Assembly (NCBI RefSeq): GCF_000223375.1
Contig: NC_017384.1
Span: forward strand, 872,097-936,096
From: Ketogulonicigenium vulgare WSH-001
Lineage (GTDB): Bacteria > Pseudomonadota > Alphaproteobacteria > Rhodobacterales > Rhodobacteraceae
Direction of reading: 5' to 3'
DNA length: 64,000 nt
Part shown: piece after piece, positions 1 to 8,317 of the stretch
Layout of the letters: each line of letters starts with the position of its first letter
Position numbering within the stretch: the stretch's first letter is position 1
Program-made: the position numbers and the translations under genes
The notes under the pieces: model-generated
Databases searched by the model: none
Told to the model about the DNA's origin: nothing
What the model saw: the letters and a program-made list of their open reading frames with translations, nothing else

Positions 1-770
1 GCGTGCTGATGGTAAGCCCGCCCTCCGCGCGGCTGATCAGGTGGTAGGGAAAGATATTCTCGAACCCCACGAAATTTGCGACAAAGCGCGAGGCAGGGCG
101 CGCGTAAAGCACCTCGGGGCGGTCATATTGCTCGACCTTGCCGCTGTTCATGACAGCGACGCGGTCGGAAATGGCAAAGGCTTCTTCCTGATCGTGCGTG
201 ACATAGATCGAGGTGGTCTGCCGTTGCAGATGCAGCCGCCGGATCAGCGAGCGCATCCCAAGGCGCAGCCGCGCGTCAAGGTTCGACAGCGGTTCGTCGA
301 ACATCATCAGATCGGGGTCGATCACCAGCGCGCGGGCCAGCGAGACACGTTGCTTTTGCCCGCCAGAAAGCGCATCAGGTGTGCGCTCGGCAAAGCCTTG
401 CAGGCCGACAAGATCGAGGAATTCCGCCGCTTTGCGCAGCCGTTCGGCCGTGCCCATGCCGCGCTGGCGCAGGCCATAGGCGACGTTTTCGACCACGTTC
501 AGATGCGGCAGCAGCGCATAGTTCTGGAACACCAGCCCGATATTGCGCCGGTGGGACGGCACGCGCAGCAGGTTGCGGCCGTCAAGGTCGATGCGGCCCG
601 CGCTGGCCTCCATCAGGCCCGCGACCAGCCGCAGCGTCGTCGTCTTGCCGCAGCCCGACGGCCCCAGCAGCGAGACAAACGACCCCGCAGGGATATCAAG
701 GTTCAGGTCGCGCAGCACCTGTTGGCCGCCATAGCTGGCCGACAGGCCGCTGATTTGCAAAGATTTCATG
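1..770 (-). CDS. ABC transporter ATP-binding protein, PotA-like (3' end outside window)
   Basis: This is the ATPase of an importer for a small organic solute. Reading the minus strand from the ATG at 770 gives MKSLQISGLSASYGG, then Walker A GPSGCGKTTTLRL, a Q-loop region (VFQNYALLPHLNV), the signature LSGGQKQRVSLARAL, Walker B (DLMMFDEPLSNLD) and the H-loop (YVTHDQEEA). That is the full order of an ABC nucleotide-binding domain of the spermidine/putrescine/iron class. The C-terminal regulatory part continues past base 1, so the gene is incomplete here. It starts 1 nt after the stop of the permease gene before it, so the four genes form one operon. The substrate cannot be read from this subunit. 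Confidence 0.93.
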
Positions 771-771
771 T

Positions 772-1560
772 TTAACCCATCGCTTTCGATAGACCGAGGC
801 TGCGTTCCAGCAGGACCATCACGGCCATCGTCAGCGCCATCATCATGACCGAGACCGCCGCGACCGAAGGGTCGAAATGCTGCTCGACATAGGTGAAAAG
901 CTCGATCGGCAGCGTCGATATGCCCGGCCCCGTCAGGAACAGCGACACCGACACATCATTGATCGAGGTGATAAAGCCCAAGGTGAAGGCCGCCAGAATC
1001 CCCGGCGCGATATTCGGCAAGATCACCGTCAGGACGACTTTCAGCCGTGATGCGCCCAGCGTGACGGCGGCATCCTCGATTGAAAAGTCGAAACCCTCGA
1101 GGCTGGCGCCCACCACCCGCACCGCATAGGGCAGGATGATGACCAGATGACCGATGATCAGCGCGGGCATCACCGGGATCGACATATCGACCACCACGGT
1201 TTTCAGCATGGCAAAGCCCAGCACGATCTCGGGCACCAGCACGGGCAGGAAAAAGAACGATTTCATCCACGCCGGCAGTGCGCCGCGCCAGCGTACCAGC
1301 GCATAGGCGGTGGGGATGCCGATCAGCAGTGCCAATAGCGTGGCGGCGAATGACACCTGAAGGCTGGTGAAAAAGCTGCGGACAAAGTTCTGTTTTTGCA
1401 GCGCAAGTTCGAACCAGCGCAGCGACAGCCCTTGGGGCGGAAACGTCAGATAGGTCGTATCCGACACCGCCGCGCCAAGGATGATGACCAGTGGCAGGGT
1501 CAGGAACAGGATCACAAGGCCCGCCGCAACGGCGTGAAGGGGGTGCAGGTTGCGCATCAA
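772..1560 (-). CDS. ABC transporter permease, PotC-like
   Basis: Inner-membrane permease of 262 residues with about six hydrophobic segments. The EAA loop is visible near residues 160-185 (EDAAVTLGASRLKVVLTVILP), which is where the permease docks on the ATPase. The size and the N-terminal helix followed by an FPPQGLSLRWF segment fit the PotC/YdcV class. Its start overlaps the end of the upstream permease by 4 nt, which is usual for translationally coupled partners. It should pair with the PotB-like subunit to form the channel. Confidence 0.92.
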   Translation of the reverse strand: MMRNLHPLHAVAAGLVILFLTLPLVIILGAAVSDTTYLTFPPQGLSLRWFELALQKQNFVRSFFTSLQVSFAATLLALLIGIPTAYALVRWRGALPAWMKSFFFLPVLVPEIVLGFAMLKTVVVDMSIPVMPALIIGHLVIILPYAVRVVGASLEGFDFSIEDAAVTLGASRLKVVLTVILPNIAPGILAAFTLGFITSINDVSVSLFLTGPGISTLPIELFTYVEQHFDPSVAAVSVMMMALTMAVMVLLERSLGLSKAMG

Positions 1561-2426
1561 TCCACCATCCTGTTGGCACGTCGGCCAAGCGCGTTGAACA
1601 GCGTGATGGCGGCAAAGGACAGCACCAGCATCACCGCCGCAATCACGCTGCCCGCCGCCCAGTCAAAGCTGACCATGACCTTTTCATGCAGCAATGTCGG
1701 TAGGATCATATGGCGTTCCGACCCCAGCAGCCGCGCGGTGGCGAATGCGGCAAGCGAGCCGGTAAAGATCAGCACCGCGCTGACGATCAGCGAGGGCACC
1801 AGCAGTGGCAGCGTGACCTGCGTGAACAGGCGGATGGGCGTCGCGCCAAGGGTGGTCGCAGCCTCGCGCACTTGGGGGGCGATGGCCTCAATCGCGCCTT
1901 TCAGCGTCAGGATCGCCAGCGGCGTGAACAGATAGACAAGGCCGATGACCATGGCGGTCGGGTTGAACAACAGCGAGAGCGGCGCATCGATCAGGCCTAT
2001 GCCCTGCAAGCCGGTGTTCACCAGACCCTGCCGGCCCAAGATTACCATCCAAGCGAATGAGCGCACCAGCGCCGAGGTGAGCAGAGGAAAAACACACAGG
2101 AACAGCAGGATCTGTCCCAAAGTTCCACCAATACGTGCAAGTGCGCTGGCGACGATCAACCCCAGCGCCAGTGCCAGCAGCGTCGTTGCGCCCGCGATCT
2201 GCAGCGTGCGCCAGATCACCCGTTGATTATAGCCCGAAGAGAGGAATTTCACATAGGGCTCTAGCGCGCCGCCGGGGCCGGTCAGGCTTTCGCCGATCAG
2301 CACTGCGACGGGCAGAACCAGAAAGACCAGCAGTGCAAACACGGCTGGGGCGGCAAGCACAAAGGGCAAGGCGGGACGTTTGTCCGCCTTGCCGCCTTGC
2401 TGTGCTGTCTGGACGACAGAGTTCAT
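1557..2426 (-). CDS. ABC transporter permease, PotB-like
   Basis: Second permease subunit, 289 residues, with a long N-terminal hydrophobic helix (FVLAAPAVFALLVFLVLPVAVLI) and an EAA loop near residues 185-205 (REAATTLGATPIRLFTQVTLP). This is the PotB/YdcU type of binding-protein-dependent transport component. The start is chosen at the ATG at 2426; a GTG directly before it (2429) is equally possible because neither has a clear Shine-Dalgarno sequence. The gene follows the binding protein gene almost without a gap, so expression probably depends on read-through from that gene. Confidence 0.92.
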   Translation of the reverse strand: MNSVVQTAQQGGKADKRPALPFVLAAPAVFALLVFLVLPVAVLIGESLTGPGGALEPYVKFLSSGYNQRVIWRTLQIAGATTLLALALGLIVASALARIGGTLGQILLFLCVFPLLTSALVRSFAWMVILGRQGLVNTGLQGIGLIDAPLSLLFNPTAMVIGLVYLFTPLAILTLKGAIEAIAPQVREAATTLGATPIRLFTQVTLPLLVPSLIVSAVLIFTGSLAAFATARLLGSERHMILPTLLHEKVMVSFDWAAGSVIAAVMLVLSFAAITLFNALGRRANRMVD

Positions 2427-2429
2427 CAC

Positions 2430-3440
2430 TTATTGACCGAATACGTCGTTCCAGCGTGTGGCCCAGTCGTCGCGCACTGCCAGCAACTGGCTGTAATCGA
2501 CCGAGATCAGCGAGTTGATCTGATCGGGGGTCGAGGCGAAGGGATATTCACCTTCGGGCAGCGCGACGGTGGTGTTGGTCGGGCCATCGCCCACGGCCAG
2601 CGCCATCGCCTGCTGCACGGCTGCCGAGATACGGAAGTCGATATATTTGATCGCAAGATCGCGGTTCGGCGTATCGGCGGCGATGTTCAGCGTGTTGTAG
2701 ATGGCAAAGTTACCCTCATCCAGCGGTGCCCAGCGCGCGGTCGGGACAGCGGCCAAAATCGCGGGCACGGCGAAATCCTGCAGCGCGCCGACGGTGATCT
2801 CGCCGGTGCTGAACAGGTTCACCAGTTCCGAGCCGGTGTTATAGGTCTTCACGATATTGGGCGACAGCTCTGCCAGCGAGGCAAAGGCCGCATCCGGATC
2901 GGCATAGGCATCCACGCCCACGCGGCTCGCCGCGACCAGAACCGTCATCGGGCCCGAGCTGGTGTTGAAGCCGGGCATGGCGATCTGGCCAGCGAGGTCT
3001 TCGCGCCACAGATCGCTCCACGAGGTGATCGGCTCGACCTTGGCGCTGTCATAGATGATGCCATAACGGCCAACGGCATAGGCGGGGCCAAAATCGCCCT
3101 GCGGGCGCTGCGCGGCCTCGGTCAACTGGGACAGGTTCGACAGCTCGGCGGCGTCGATGGTGCCAAAGACGTCGCGGTCGATGCCTTGCTGCGAAAACGC
3201 ATCGGTCAGCAGGATCACGTCAACGCCGCCGCGCACGGCCATCTTGTTCAGGCGGTCGGGGTTGTTGCCGGTCTCGACGATGATCTCGACGCCATGTTCG
3301 GCCTCGAACGGGGCATTGACCAGCTCATCGGTCTGGTCGGGCGTATAGCCCCATTCGGAAACAACCAGAGTCTGCGCCGCGGCAAAGCCGGTCTGGGCGA
3401 CAAAGGCGGTGGTCAGAAGCAATTTTGCAAAGCGGTTCAT
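2430..3440 (-). CDS. Periplasmic substrate-binding protein of PotD/Fe3+ type
   Basis: Solute-binding protein of 336 residues and first gene of the importer operon. It has a Sec signal peptide (MNRFAKLLLTTAFVAQTGFA, cleavage probably after AAA-Q) and a mature start LVVSEWGYTPDQTDELV, typical of family 1 binding proteins for spermidine, putrescine or related compounds. A segment near residue 60 (NNPDRLNKMAVRGGVDVILL) matches the lobe that places the ligand in PotD-like proteins. The ligand is not certain: polyamines, opines, thiamine and iron are all carried by relatives. Its upstream region (3441-3569) should hold the operon promoter; I could not pick convincing -35/-10 boxes. Confidence 0.88.
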   Translation of the reverse strand: MNRFAKLLLTTAFVAQTGFAAAQTLVVSEWGYTPDQTDELVNAPFEAEHGVEIIVETGNNPDRLNKMAVRGGVDVILLTDAFSQQGIDRDVFGTIDAAELSNLSQLTEAAQRPQGDFGPAYAVGRYGIIYDSAKVEPITSWSDLWREDLAGQIAMPGFNTSSGPMTVLVAASRVGVDAYADPDAAFASLAELSPNIVKTYNTGSELVNLFSTGEITVGALQDFAVPAILAAVPTARWAPLDEGNFAIYNTLNIAADTPNRDLAIKYIDFRISAAVQQAMALAVGDGPTNTTVALPEGEYPFASTPDQINSLISVDYSQLLAVRDDWATRWNDVFGQ

Positions 3441-3515
3441 TATGGCTGCCTGTCGGAGAGTTGGATGCAGCCTCTGTCTGGATGATTTTCCGAGTTGTCA
3501 AAATATTTTCTGGAA

Positions 3516-3542
3516 AGAAAAATGACTTTCCCTATGGGGAAG
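3516..3542 (-). terminator. Weak Rho-independent terminator candidate after the Sco gene
   Basis: On the minus strand a 7-bp stem (3526-3532 with 3536-3542, one G-T pair, 3-nt loop) is followed by TCATTTTTC. It lies about 30 nt beyond the stop of the Sco gene, the right place to end the PCu(A)C-Sco transcript. The stem is short, so this is tentative. Confidence 0.35.
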
Positions 3543-3569
3543 GGCATTTGCTGCATTTTTGTGCAAACC

Positions 3570-4169
3570 CTAGGTCAACACTTGCCGGATTTTCGGCACG
3601 GCAAAGGCGCGATCCTCGTGGAAATCAATGATGCGCCCAAAGCGGCCATCGGCGTGGAACAGGAAAACGCCAGCGGTGTGATCCATGGTGTAATCGCCAT
3701 CTTCGCGCGCGACACGTGTGTATCTGACGCGGAAATGCTGCGCGGCGGCGGCAATCTGGTCTGGCGCGCCGGTCAGGCCCGTGATGCGCGGGTCGAACAG
3801 GCCGACGTAATTGGCCAGCACCTCGGGCGTGTCGCGGGCGGGATCGACGGTGATCAGCACGACGCGTAAGGCATCCGCCTCTGGCCCCAGATCCTCGAGC
3901 CAGCCAGAGATATCCATCAGCGTCGTCGGGCAGACATCGGGGCACCAGGTAAAGCCAAAGAAAACCAAGGTGGGGCGTCCGATCCAATCTGCAGGGGTGA
4001 CGGTGGCCCCGTTATGGTCGGTCAACTGCCAGTCCATCTGCGTGATCGCATCGGGACGGGGCGATTGCGGCGCCGCGCTTTGGCTGCGCCACGCGCCGAT
4101 AGCCAGCATATAGGCGACGGCGCCGACGGCCGCGCCCGCGCCGATCAGCAGCTTGCGACGGTTCAACAT
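3570..4169 (-). CDS. Sco1/SenC family copper chaperone
   Basis: Membrane-anchored periplasmic protein of 199 residues that helps load copper into the CuA centre of cytochrome c oxidase. A single N-terminal helix (residues 5-27) is followed by a thioredoxin-like domain. The copper ligands of the family are present: the CPDVCP motif with Cys76 and Cys80, and a His at 164 in MDHTAGVF. Its start overlaps the stop of the PCu(A)C gene by 7 nt, so the two are translated together. Sco plus PCu(A)C is a known pair for oxidase assembly, although no oxidase subunit gene is in this window. Confidence 0.95.
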   Translation of the reverse strand: MLNRRKLLIGAGAAVGAVAYMLAIGAWRSQSAAPQSPRPDAITQMDWQLTDHNGATVTPADWIGRPTLVFFGFTWCPDVCPTTLMDISGWLEDLGPEADALRVVLITVDPARDTPEVLANYVGLFDPRITGLTGAPDQIAAAAQHFRVRYTRVAREDGDYTMDHTAGVFLFHADGRFGRIIDFHEDRAFAVPKIRQVLT

Positions 4170-4627
4170 TGCGGCCCCCGTGCGCCAAGGGCCAGGATCT
4201 GCACATCGACCGTCACGGGCGGCGCAGTTTCAAATGTCAGGGTCAGCGGATAGCTTTCGCCTTGGGTTAGCCCCTGTGTCAGGCTGGCCAGCATTCCATG
4301 CAAGCCCCCCGGCGCGAGGGCGACCGTCGCGCCCGCAGGCAGCGGCACGCGGCTCAGATGCGGCATCGAGGCGATGCCGTTTTCCACCCGCGTTTCGTGC
4401 AGCATCGGCATCCGCGACACCGGCGTTTCCAGACCCACCACAGCGTCGTCAGCCGTGCCGGTGTTGGTCAGCGTCAGATACAAAACCGCAGGCCGATCCG
4501 GGGCGATGGTCGCGCGCGACCACGGCGCGCTGATCTGCAGATCGCCGCTTGTCCAACTGGCGCAATCGGCGGCGGCGGCGCTGGCGGCAAGGCTAACGGT
4601 CAGGGCGGAGATGATCGGGCGCAGCAT
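4163..4627 (-). CDS. PCu(A)C-type periplasmic copper chaperone
   Basis: Secreted copper(I) carrier of 154 residues. The open frame extends further upstream, but the start at 4627 gives a proper signal peptide (MLRPIISALTVSLAASAAAA-DC). The mature part holds the exact family copper motif H-X10-M-X21-H-X-M: the His of MLHETR, the Met of ASMPH and the final HGM. In studied bacteria PCu(A)C delivers Cu(I) to the oxidase CuA site together with Sco, and here the Sco gene overlaps its 3' end. Confidence 0.94.
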   Translation of the reverse strand: MLRPIISALTVSLAASAAAADCASWTSGDLQISAPWSRATIAPDRPAVLYLTLTNTGTADDAVVGLETPVSRMPMLHETRVENGIASMPHLSRVPLPAGATVALAPGGLHGMLASLTQGLTQGESYPLTLTFETAPPVTVDVQILALGARGPQC

Positions 4628-4712
4628 CGGATTCCTCGGGTGCGGTGGCGTTGCCCTGTCCTGACCGATCTGGCCAATAAGACAAGGGGCGAAGGGCGGC
4701 CTCACGCCTTTG

Positions 4713-5870
4713 TCAGAGGGCGAGCATCGCGCCAATGCTGGCCGCGCCCAACACCACCAGCCAAGGCGGCAGCCGCCACACGACCAATGCGACAAAGCCC
4801 CCGAGCGCCAGCGCGAAATCCAGCATATCACTGATCGCGCTGGTAAAGACGGGGGTATAAAGAGCAGCGCCCAGCACACCCACGACAGCGGCATTCGCGC
4901 CGCTCATCAAACGGGCGGCGCGGGGATGGCTGCGCAGCGCGGGCCAGAACGGCAGCACGGCGATCAGCACCAGAACGCCCGGCACAAAGATCGCAAGCAC
5001 GGCGATCAGCGCGCCGATCCCCGCCATTTCCAGCGCGCCAAGGTAAGCCGCGAAGGAAAACAGTGGCCCCGGTACCGCCTGCACCGCGCCATAACCGGCG
5101 AGGAACGCATCCTCGGAGATGATATGCGGCACCAGCTCGGTCTCGAGCAGCGGCAGCACGACATGGCCGCCGCCGAACACCAGCGCGCCTGCGCGAAAGA
5201 AGCGGTCGATCAGCGCAAGCGTCTCGTGCAGCGGCGCGATGAGGGGCAGGGCGATCAGTAAAATGACCAGCGCCGCCGCTGCCAGTCTTCCCGCGCTGGC
5301 CGTGACTAGCGGCATCGGGCTGCGCGCGGTGATCGCGGGCGGCGCCAGCAGCAGCCCCGCCGCCGCACCCGCCGCGATGGCAAGCGGCATGGCAAAGGGG
5401 GCAGGCAGCAGCGCCAAGATGGTGACGGCCCCCAGCGCGATGGTGGCGCGCGGCGCATCGGGTGTCAGACTGCGCGCCATGCCCAGAACCGCCTGCGCCA
5501 CAATGGCAACCGCGACGATTTTCAGCCCGTTCAGCGCGCCCAGCGCCGCCGCGCCGTCCAGACGCACCGCAAGCCACGCAAATCCGGCCATCAGCAGCGC
5601 GGCGGGCAGGGTAAAGCCGACCCATGCCGCCAGCGCGCCGCCCCAGCCCGCGCGCATCAGCCCCAGCGCAAAGCCGACCTGTGACGAGGTAGGCCCCGGC
5701 AAAAACTGGCACAGCGCCACCAGATCGCCATAGCTTTCATCATCCAGCCAGCGCCGCCGCGTCACAAAGGCGTCGCGGAAATAGCCCAGATGCGCGATGG
5801 GGCCGCCAAAAGCGGTCAAACCCAGCACAAGGAAGGCCCAAAAGACATCGGCGATTCGATTAACGCGCAT
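4713..5870 (-). CDS. chrA: Chromate transporter, two-domain ChrA type
   Basis: Integral membrane protein of 385 residues with two homologous CHR halves and roughly ten hydrophobic segments. The N-terminal half has the family GGPIAHLGYFRDAFV and a FLPGPTSSQVGFALG stretch; the second half repeats this as FGGGHVVLPLLETELV and AVQAVPGPLFSFAAYLG. ChrA proteins export chromate or move related oxyanions. No ChrB-type regulator lies next to it. It is divergent from the DUF1304 gene with a 92-nt spacer that must hold both promoters. Confidence 0.92.
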   Translation of the reverse strand: MRVNRIADVFWAFLVLGLTAFGGPIAHLGYFRDAFVTRRRWLDDESYGDLVALCQFLPGPTSSQVGFALGLMRAGWGGALAAWVGFTLPAALLMAGFAWLAVRLDGAAALGALNGLKIVAVAIVAQAVLGMARSLTPDAPRATIALGAVTILALLPAPFAMPLAIAAGAAAGLLLAPPAITARSPMPLVTASAGRLAAAALVILLIALPLIAPLHETLALIDRFFRAGALVFGGGHVVLPLLETELVPHIISEDAFLAGYGAVQAVPGPLFSFAAYLGALEMAGIGALIAVLAIFVPGVLVLIAVLPFWPALRSHPRAARLMSGANAAVVGVLGAALYTPVFTSAISDMLDFALALGGFVALVVWRLPPWLVVLGAASIGAMLAL

Positions 5871-5962
5871 TCCGCCATGCTACCGCAAAGATGTAACAAT
5901 TTTTCAATCGCCGCGGGGCGCCACGCCCGCTAATCTCACGCTAACCTTCATCGGAGCCTTTT

Positions 5963-6316
5963 ATGCTGGCCAATATCCTCATCGCGCTGATCGCGGCGCT
6001 GCACCTTTATATCCTCGTGCTCGAGATGGTGCTGTGGGAAACCCCGCGCGCCCGCCGGGCCTTTGGGCTTTCGGCCGAATTCGCACGCCAGACCAAGGCC
6101 ATGGCCGCGAACCAAGGCCTTTATAACGGCTTTCTGGCGGCGGGTCTGATCGTCGGCCTGATCATTGGCGACGGCGGCCTTGCGTTCAAATGGTTCTTCC
6201 TGTGCTGCGTCGCCATCGCCGGCGTTTTTGGCGCGCTGACATCCAGCCGCAGGATCGTCTTTATCCAAACGGTGCCTGCGGTGCTGGCCATGCTGCTGCT
6301 TGCGCTGGGGCTGTAG
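5963..6316 (+). CDS. DUF1304 family membrane protein
   Basis: Small inner-membrane protein of 117 residues with four hydrophobic helices. The N-terminal sequence LHLYILVLEMVLWETPRARRAFGL, with F-A-x-x-T-K and the N-Q-G-L-Y-N-G-F block near residue 50, is typical of DUF1304. The function of the family is unknown. A GGAG-like site lies 8 nt before the ATG. Its stop codon TAG shares its last base with the GTG start of the next gene, so the two are probably co-translated. Confidence 0.88.
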   Translation: MLANILIALIAALHLYILVLEMVLWETPRARRAFGLSAEFARQTKAMAANQGLYNGFLAAGLIVGLIIGDGGLAFKWFFLCCVAIAGVFGALTSSRRIVFIQTVPAVLAMLLLALGL

Positions 6317-7101
6317 TGCTGACGCGCGATGGGCTGATCGCCGATCTGCGGCAATTGGGCCTCGGTCGGGGCGATATCGTGATGGTCCATGCCGCGATCA
6401 GCCGGATCGGGCCGGTGCTTGGCGGCGTGGATACGGTCATCGCAGCGCTGCGTGAAGTGGCAGGGACTGTGCTGGCCTATGCCGATTGGAACGCGGATTA
6501 CGAGGCGCTGCTGGGCCCCGACGGTAGCATACCGCAGGCGTGGCGCGACCTGGTGCCCGGCTTTCACGCGGGAACATCGCGTGCGGCGCGCGGCAATGGC
6601 ATCTTTCCGGAATTCCTGCGCACTACGCCCGGCGCGCTGCGCAGCGCGAACCCCGGTGCCTCGGTCGTCGCGATTGGCGATCAGGCCGCCGCGCTGACCG
6701 CGGATCACCCGCTGGATGATGGCTATGGGCCAGGCTCGCCCTTTGCGCGGCTGGTGGCGGCGGGCGGCAAAGTGCTGATGCTGGGCGCGCCGCTTGATAC
6801 GATCACCTTGCTGCATCACGCCGAACATCTGGCCGATGTACCGGGCAAACGTATCAAACGGGTCGAGGTGCCCTTTGCCACGCCAGAGGGTACGCGCTGG
6901 CGCTGGTGTCACGAGTTCGACACCGCAGATCCCGTGATCGCCGGGCTGCCCGATGATTACTTTGGCCAGATCCTGCGTGATTACCTTGTCATCGGGCGCG
7001 CAGAGCAGGGGCGGGTCGGTCAAGCGGCGGCGGTTCTGGTCGACGCGTCCGAGATCACCGCCTTTGCCATCGACTGGATCGAGGAATTCGCCCGCCGTTA
7101 G
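6316..7101 (+). CDS. AAC(3)-family N-acetyltransferase
   Basis: Acetyl-CoA-dependent acyltransferase of 261 residues in the aminoglycoside 3-N-acetyltransferase fold. The family N-terminus is clear (LGLGRGDIVMVHAAIS), followed by P-G-F near residue 83 and the catalytic-type block LGAPLDTITLLHHAEHLA, where the first or second His is the expected catalytic residue. The start is a GTG at 6316 inside the stop codon of the preceding gene; the frame is open further upstream but only in the shadow of that gene. Many chromosomal members are not resistance enzymes and may acetylate sugars or metabolites, so I infer only the fold and chemistry. Confidence 0.85.
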   Translation: MLTRDGLIADLRQLGLGRGDIVMVHAAISRIGPVLGGVDTVIAALREVAGTVLAYADWNADYEALLGPDGSIPQAWRDLVPGFHAGTSRAARGNGIFPEFLRTTPGALRSANPGASVVAIGDQAAALTADHPLDDGYGPGSPFARLVAAGGKVLMLGAPLDTITLLHHAEHLADVPGKRIKRVEVPFATPEGTRWRWCHEFDTADPVIAGLPDDYFGQILRDYLVIGRAEQGRVGQAAAVLVDASEITAFAIDWIEEFARR

Positions 7102-7212
7102 ACGACCGCACGTCAGTGCCTGCGGTCCATTGGCGCAATGCATTGACTTTGGGCCGCCTTCCCCCCTTATTTCACAGCAGTTAAGCCGGTAGAACGAAAC
7201 GGGATGGTCCAA

Positions 7213-8124
7213 ATGCGCGAAATCATTCTGGTACGAGTCCATTACGTCACCCCCGAGATATTGGCGTTTTTTGACGATCTCGTTTTGCATTCCGGCCGCG
7301 ATGTCGTGTTTGTTTGCGACGAAACCCATCGGGCGATCGAGGTGGGCGAGGGGCGGCTGAAGATCAGTTTGACGGCGAAAGATGCGGCCGCATGGGGGCT
7401 TTTTGCCCCGCCGAATTTTGGTTGGCTGTGCGGTGACTATTTTCTTTATGCCGGCCTCAAGGCGCTGCCCGATTACGACCGTTATTGGCTGATCGAGGGC
7501 GATGTACGGCTGAATATGCGTCAGAGCCGGTATTTCTTTGATCGCTTCACCGCATCTGATGCCGATATTCTGACCTTTCACGGCTTTAAATCCGATGGCG
7601 GTTGGTACTGGCACTACCCCATGGCCTATTTCACGCCCAAAGTGCATGCCTGTCTTTTCGCGCTGGTCGGGATCAGTCATCGCGCTTTGGCCTTCTGCCT
7701 GAAAGAGCGCATCGCGATGTCCGAAAGTGTCGCGCGCATCGTGCCGCCGGATGCGCCACGGCGCTGGCCGAATGACGAATCCTTTGTGATGTCGATCTTG
7801 CTGAACAACGGCTTTCAGCATCTGGATTTGAACGGCAGCGGTACAAGATTTGCGACGCAGGACAGCTTTACAGTTGGCGCGCCGCGTTCTTTGCGGGCGC
7901 TGCAGGTGCAGGGCTTTGACGATATGATCTATCACCCCGTGCACCACGGGACCGCCTATGTTCAAAAGGCGACCGCCTGGGTCAAGGACACACTCAGCCG
8001 CAAGCCCAGCGAGAAAGAGATCGGGCAGATCTTTCAGCAGCGCTTTTACGACGAGCTGGCAATGGAAGCGACGCCGCAGCAAGCCGGCGAAATCCGCGAT
8101 CTGATCCGCAATGCCACCCGCTAG
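7213..8124 (+). CDS. Unassigned protein, paralogue of the gene at 12777; possible glycosyltransferase
   Basis: Protein of 303 residues that I do not recognise as a named family. It begins MREIILVRVHY and aligns over its length, almost without gaps, with the product of 12777-13691, with about half the residues identical. Shared blocks are SGRD(V/I)VFVCDE, GWLCGDYFLYAG.KALP.YDRYWL, a short acidic E-G-D-V-R (E-S-D-V-R in the partner) and RRWPNDESF. The acidic motif after a hydrophobic strand resembles the metal-binding site of GT-A glycosyltransferases; this is inference. There is no signal peptide or membrane helix. The ATG at 7213 is preferred over 7204 because it matches the start of the paralogue. 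Confidence 0.7.
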   Translation: MREIILVRVHYVTPEILAFFDDLVLHSGRDVVFVCDETHRAIEVGEGRLKISLTAKDAAAWGLFAPPNFGWLCGDYFLYAGLKALPDYDRYWLIEGDVRLNMRQSRYFFDRFTASDADILTFHGFKSDGGWYWHYPMAYFTPKVHACLFALVGISHRALAFCLKERIAMSESVARIVPPDAPRRWPNDESFVMSILLNNGFQHLDLNGSGTRFATQDSFTVGAPRSLRALQVQGFDDMIYHPVHHGTAYVQKATAWVKDTLSRKPSEKEIGQIFQQRFYDELAMEATPQQAGEIRDLIRNATR

Positions 8125-8317
8125 CGCGATTTCGTTCCCCGACCCGACCCCATAAAAACCGCGGCGCGCCGCCAAGTGGCAAGAACCTGCCGCAACGAAA
8201 CCGCCAAAAAGGCCGGGTTCCGCCGGTTAACGTCGCAGTATGCGCAGGGCGCGGGCATTTCCGCTGCGACCTCCCTAGTTACAAGGGGTTGGGAAACAAT
8301 AGAAGTGATCCACCCCC

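Noticed and set aside
6316..7101. Antibiotic resistance gene
   Set aside because: The AAC(3) fold is present, but there is no mobile element or resistance cluster, and many chromosomal members do not act on drugs. I report only the family.
6121..8175. Long minus-strand open frame across the AAC(3)-like and 7213 genes
   Set aside because: It spans two plus-strand genes with clear motifs and paralogy, and its own translation shows no recognisable domain.
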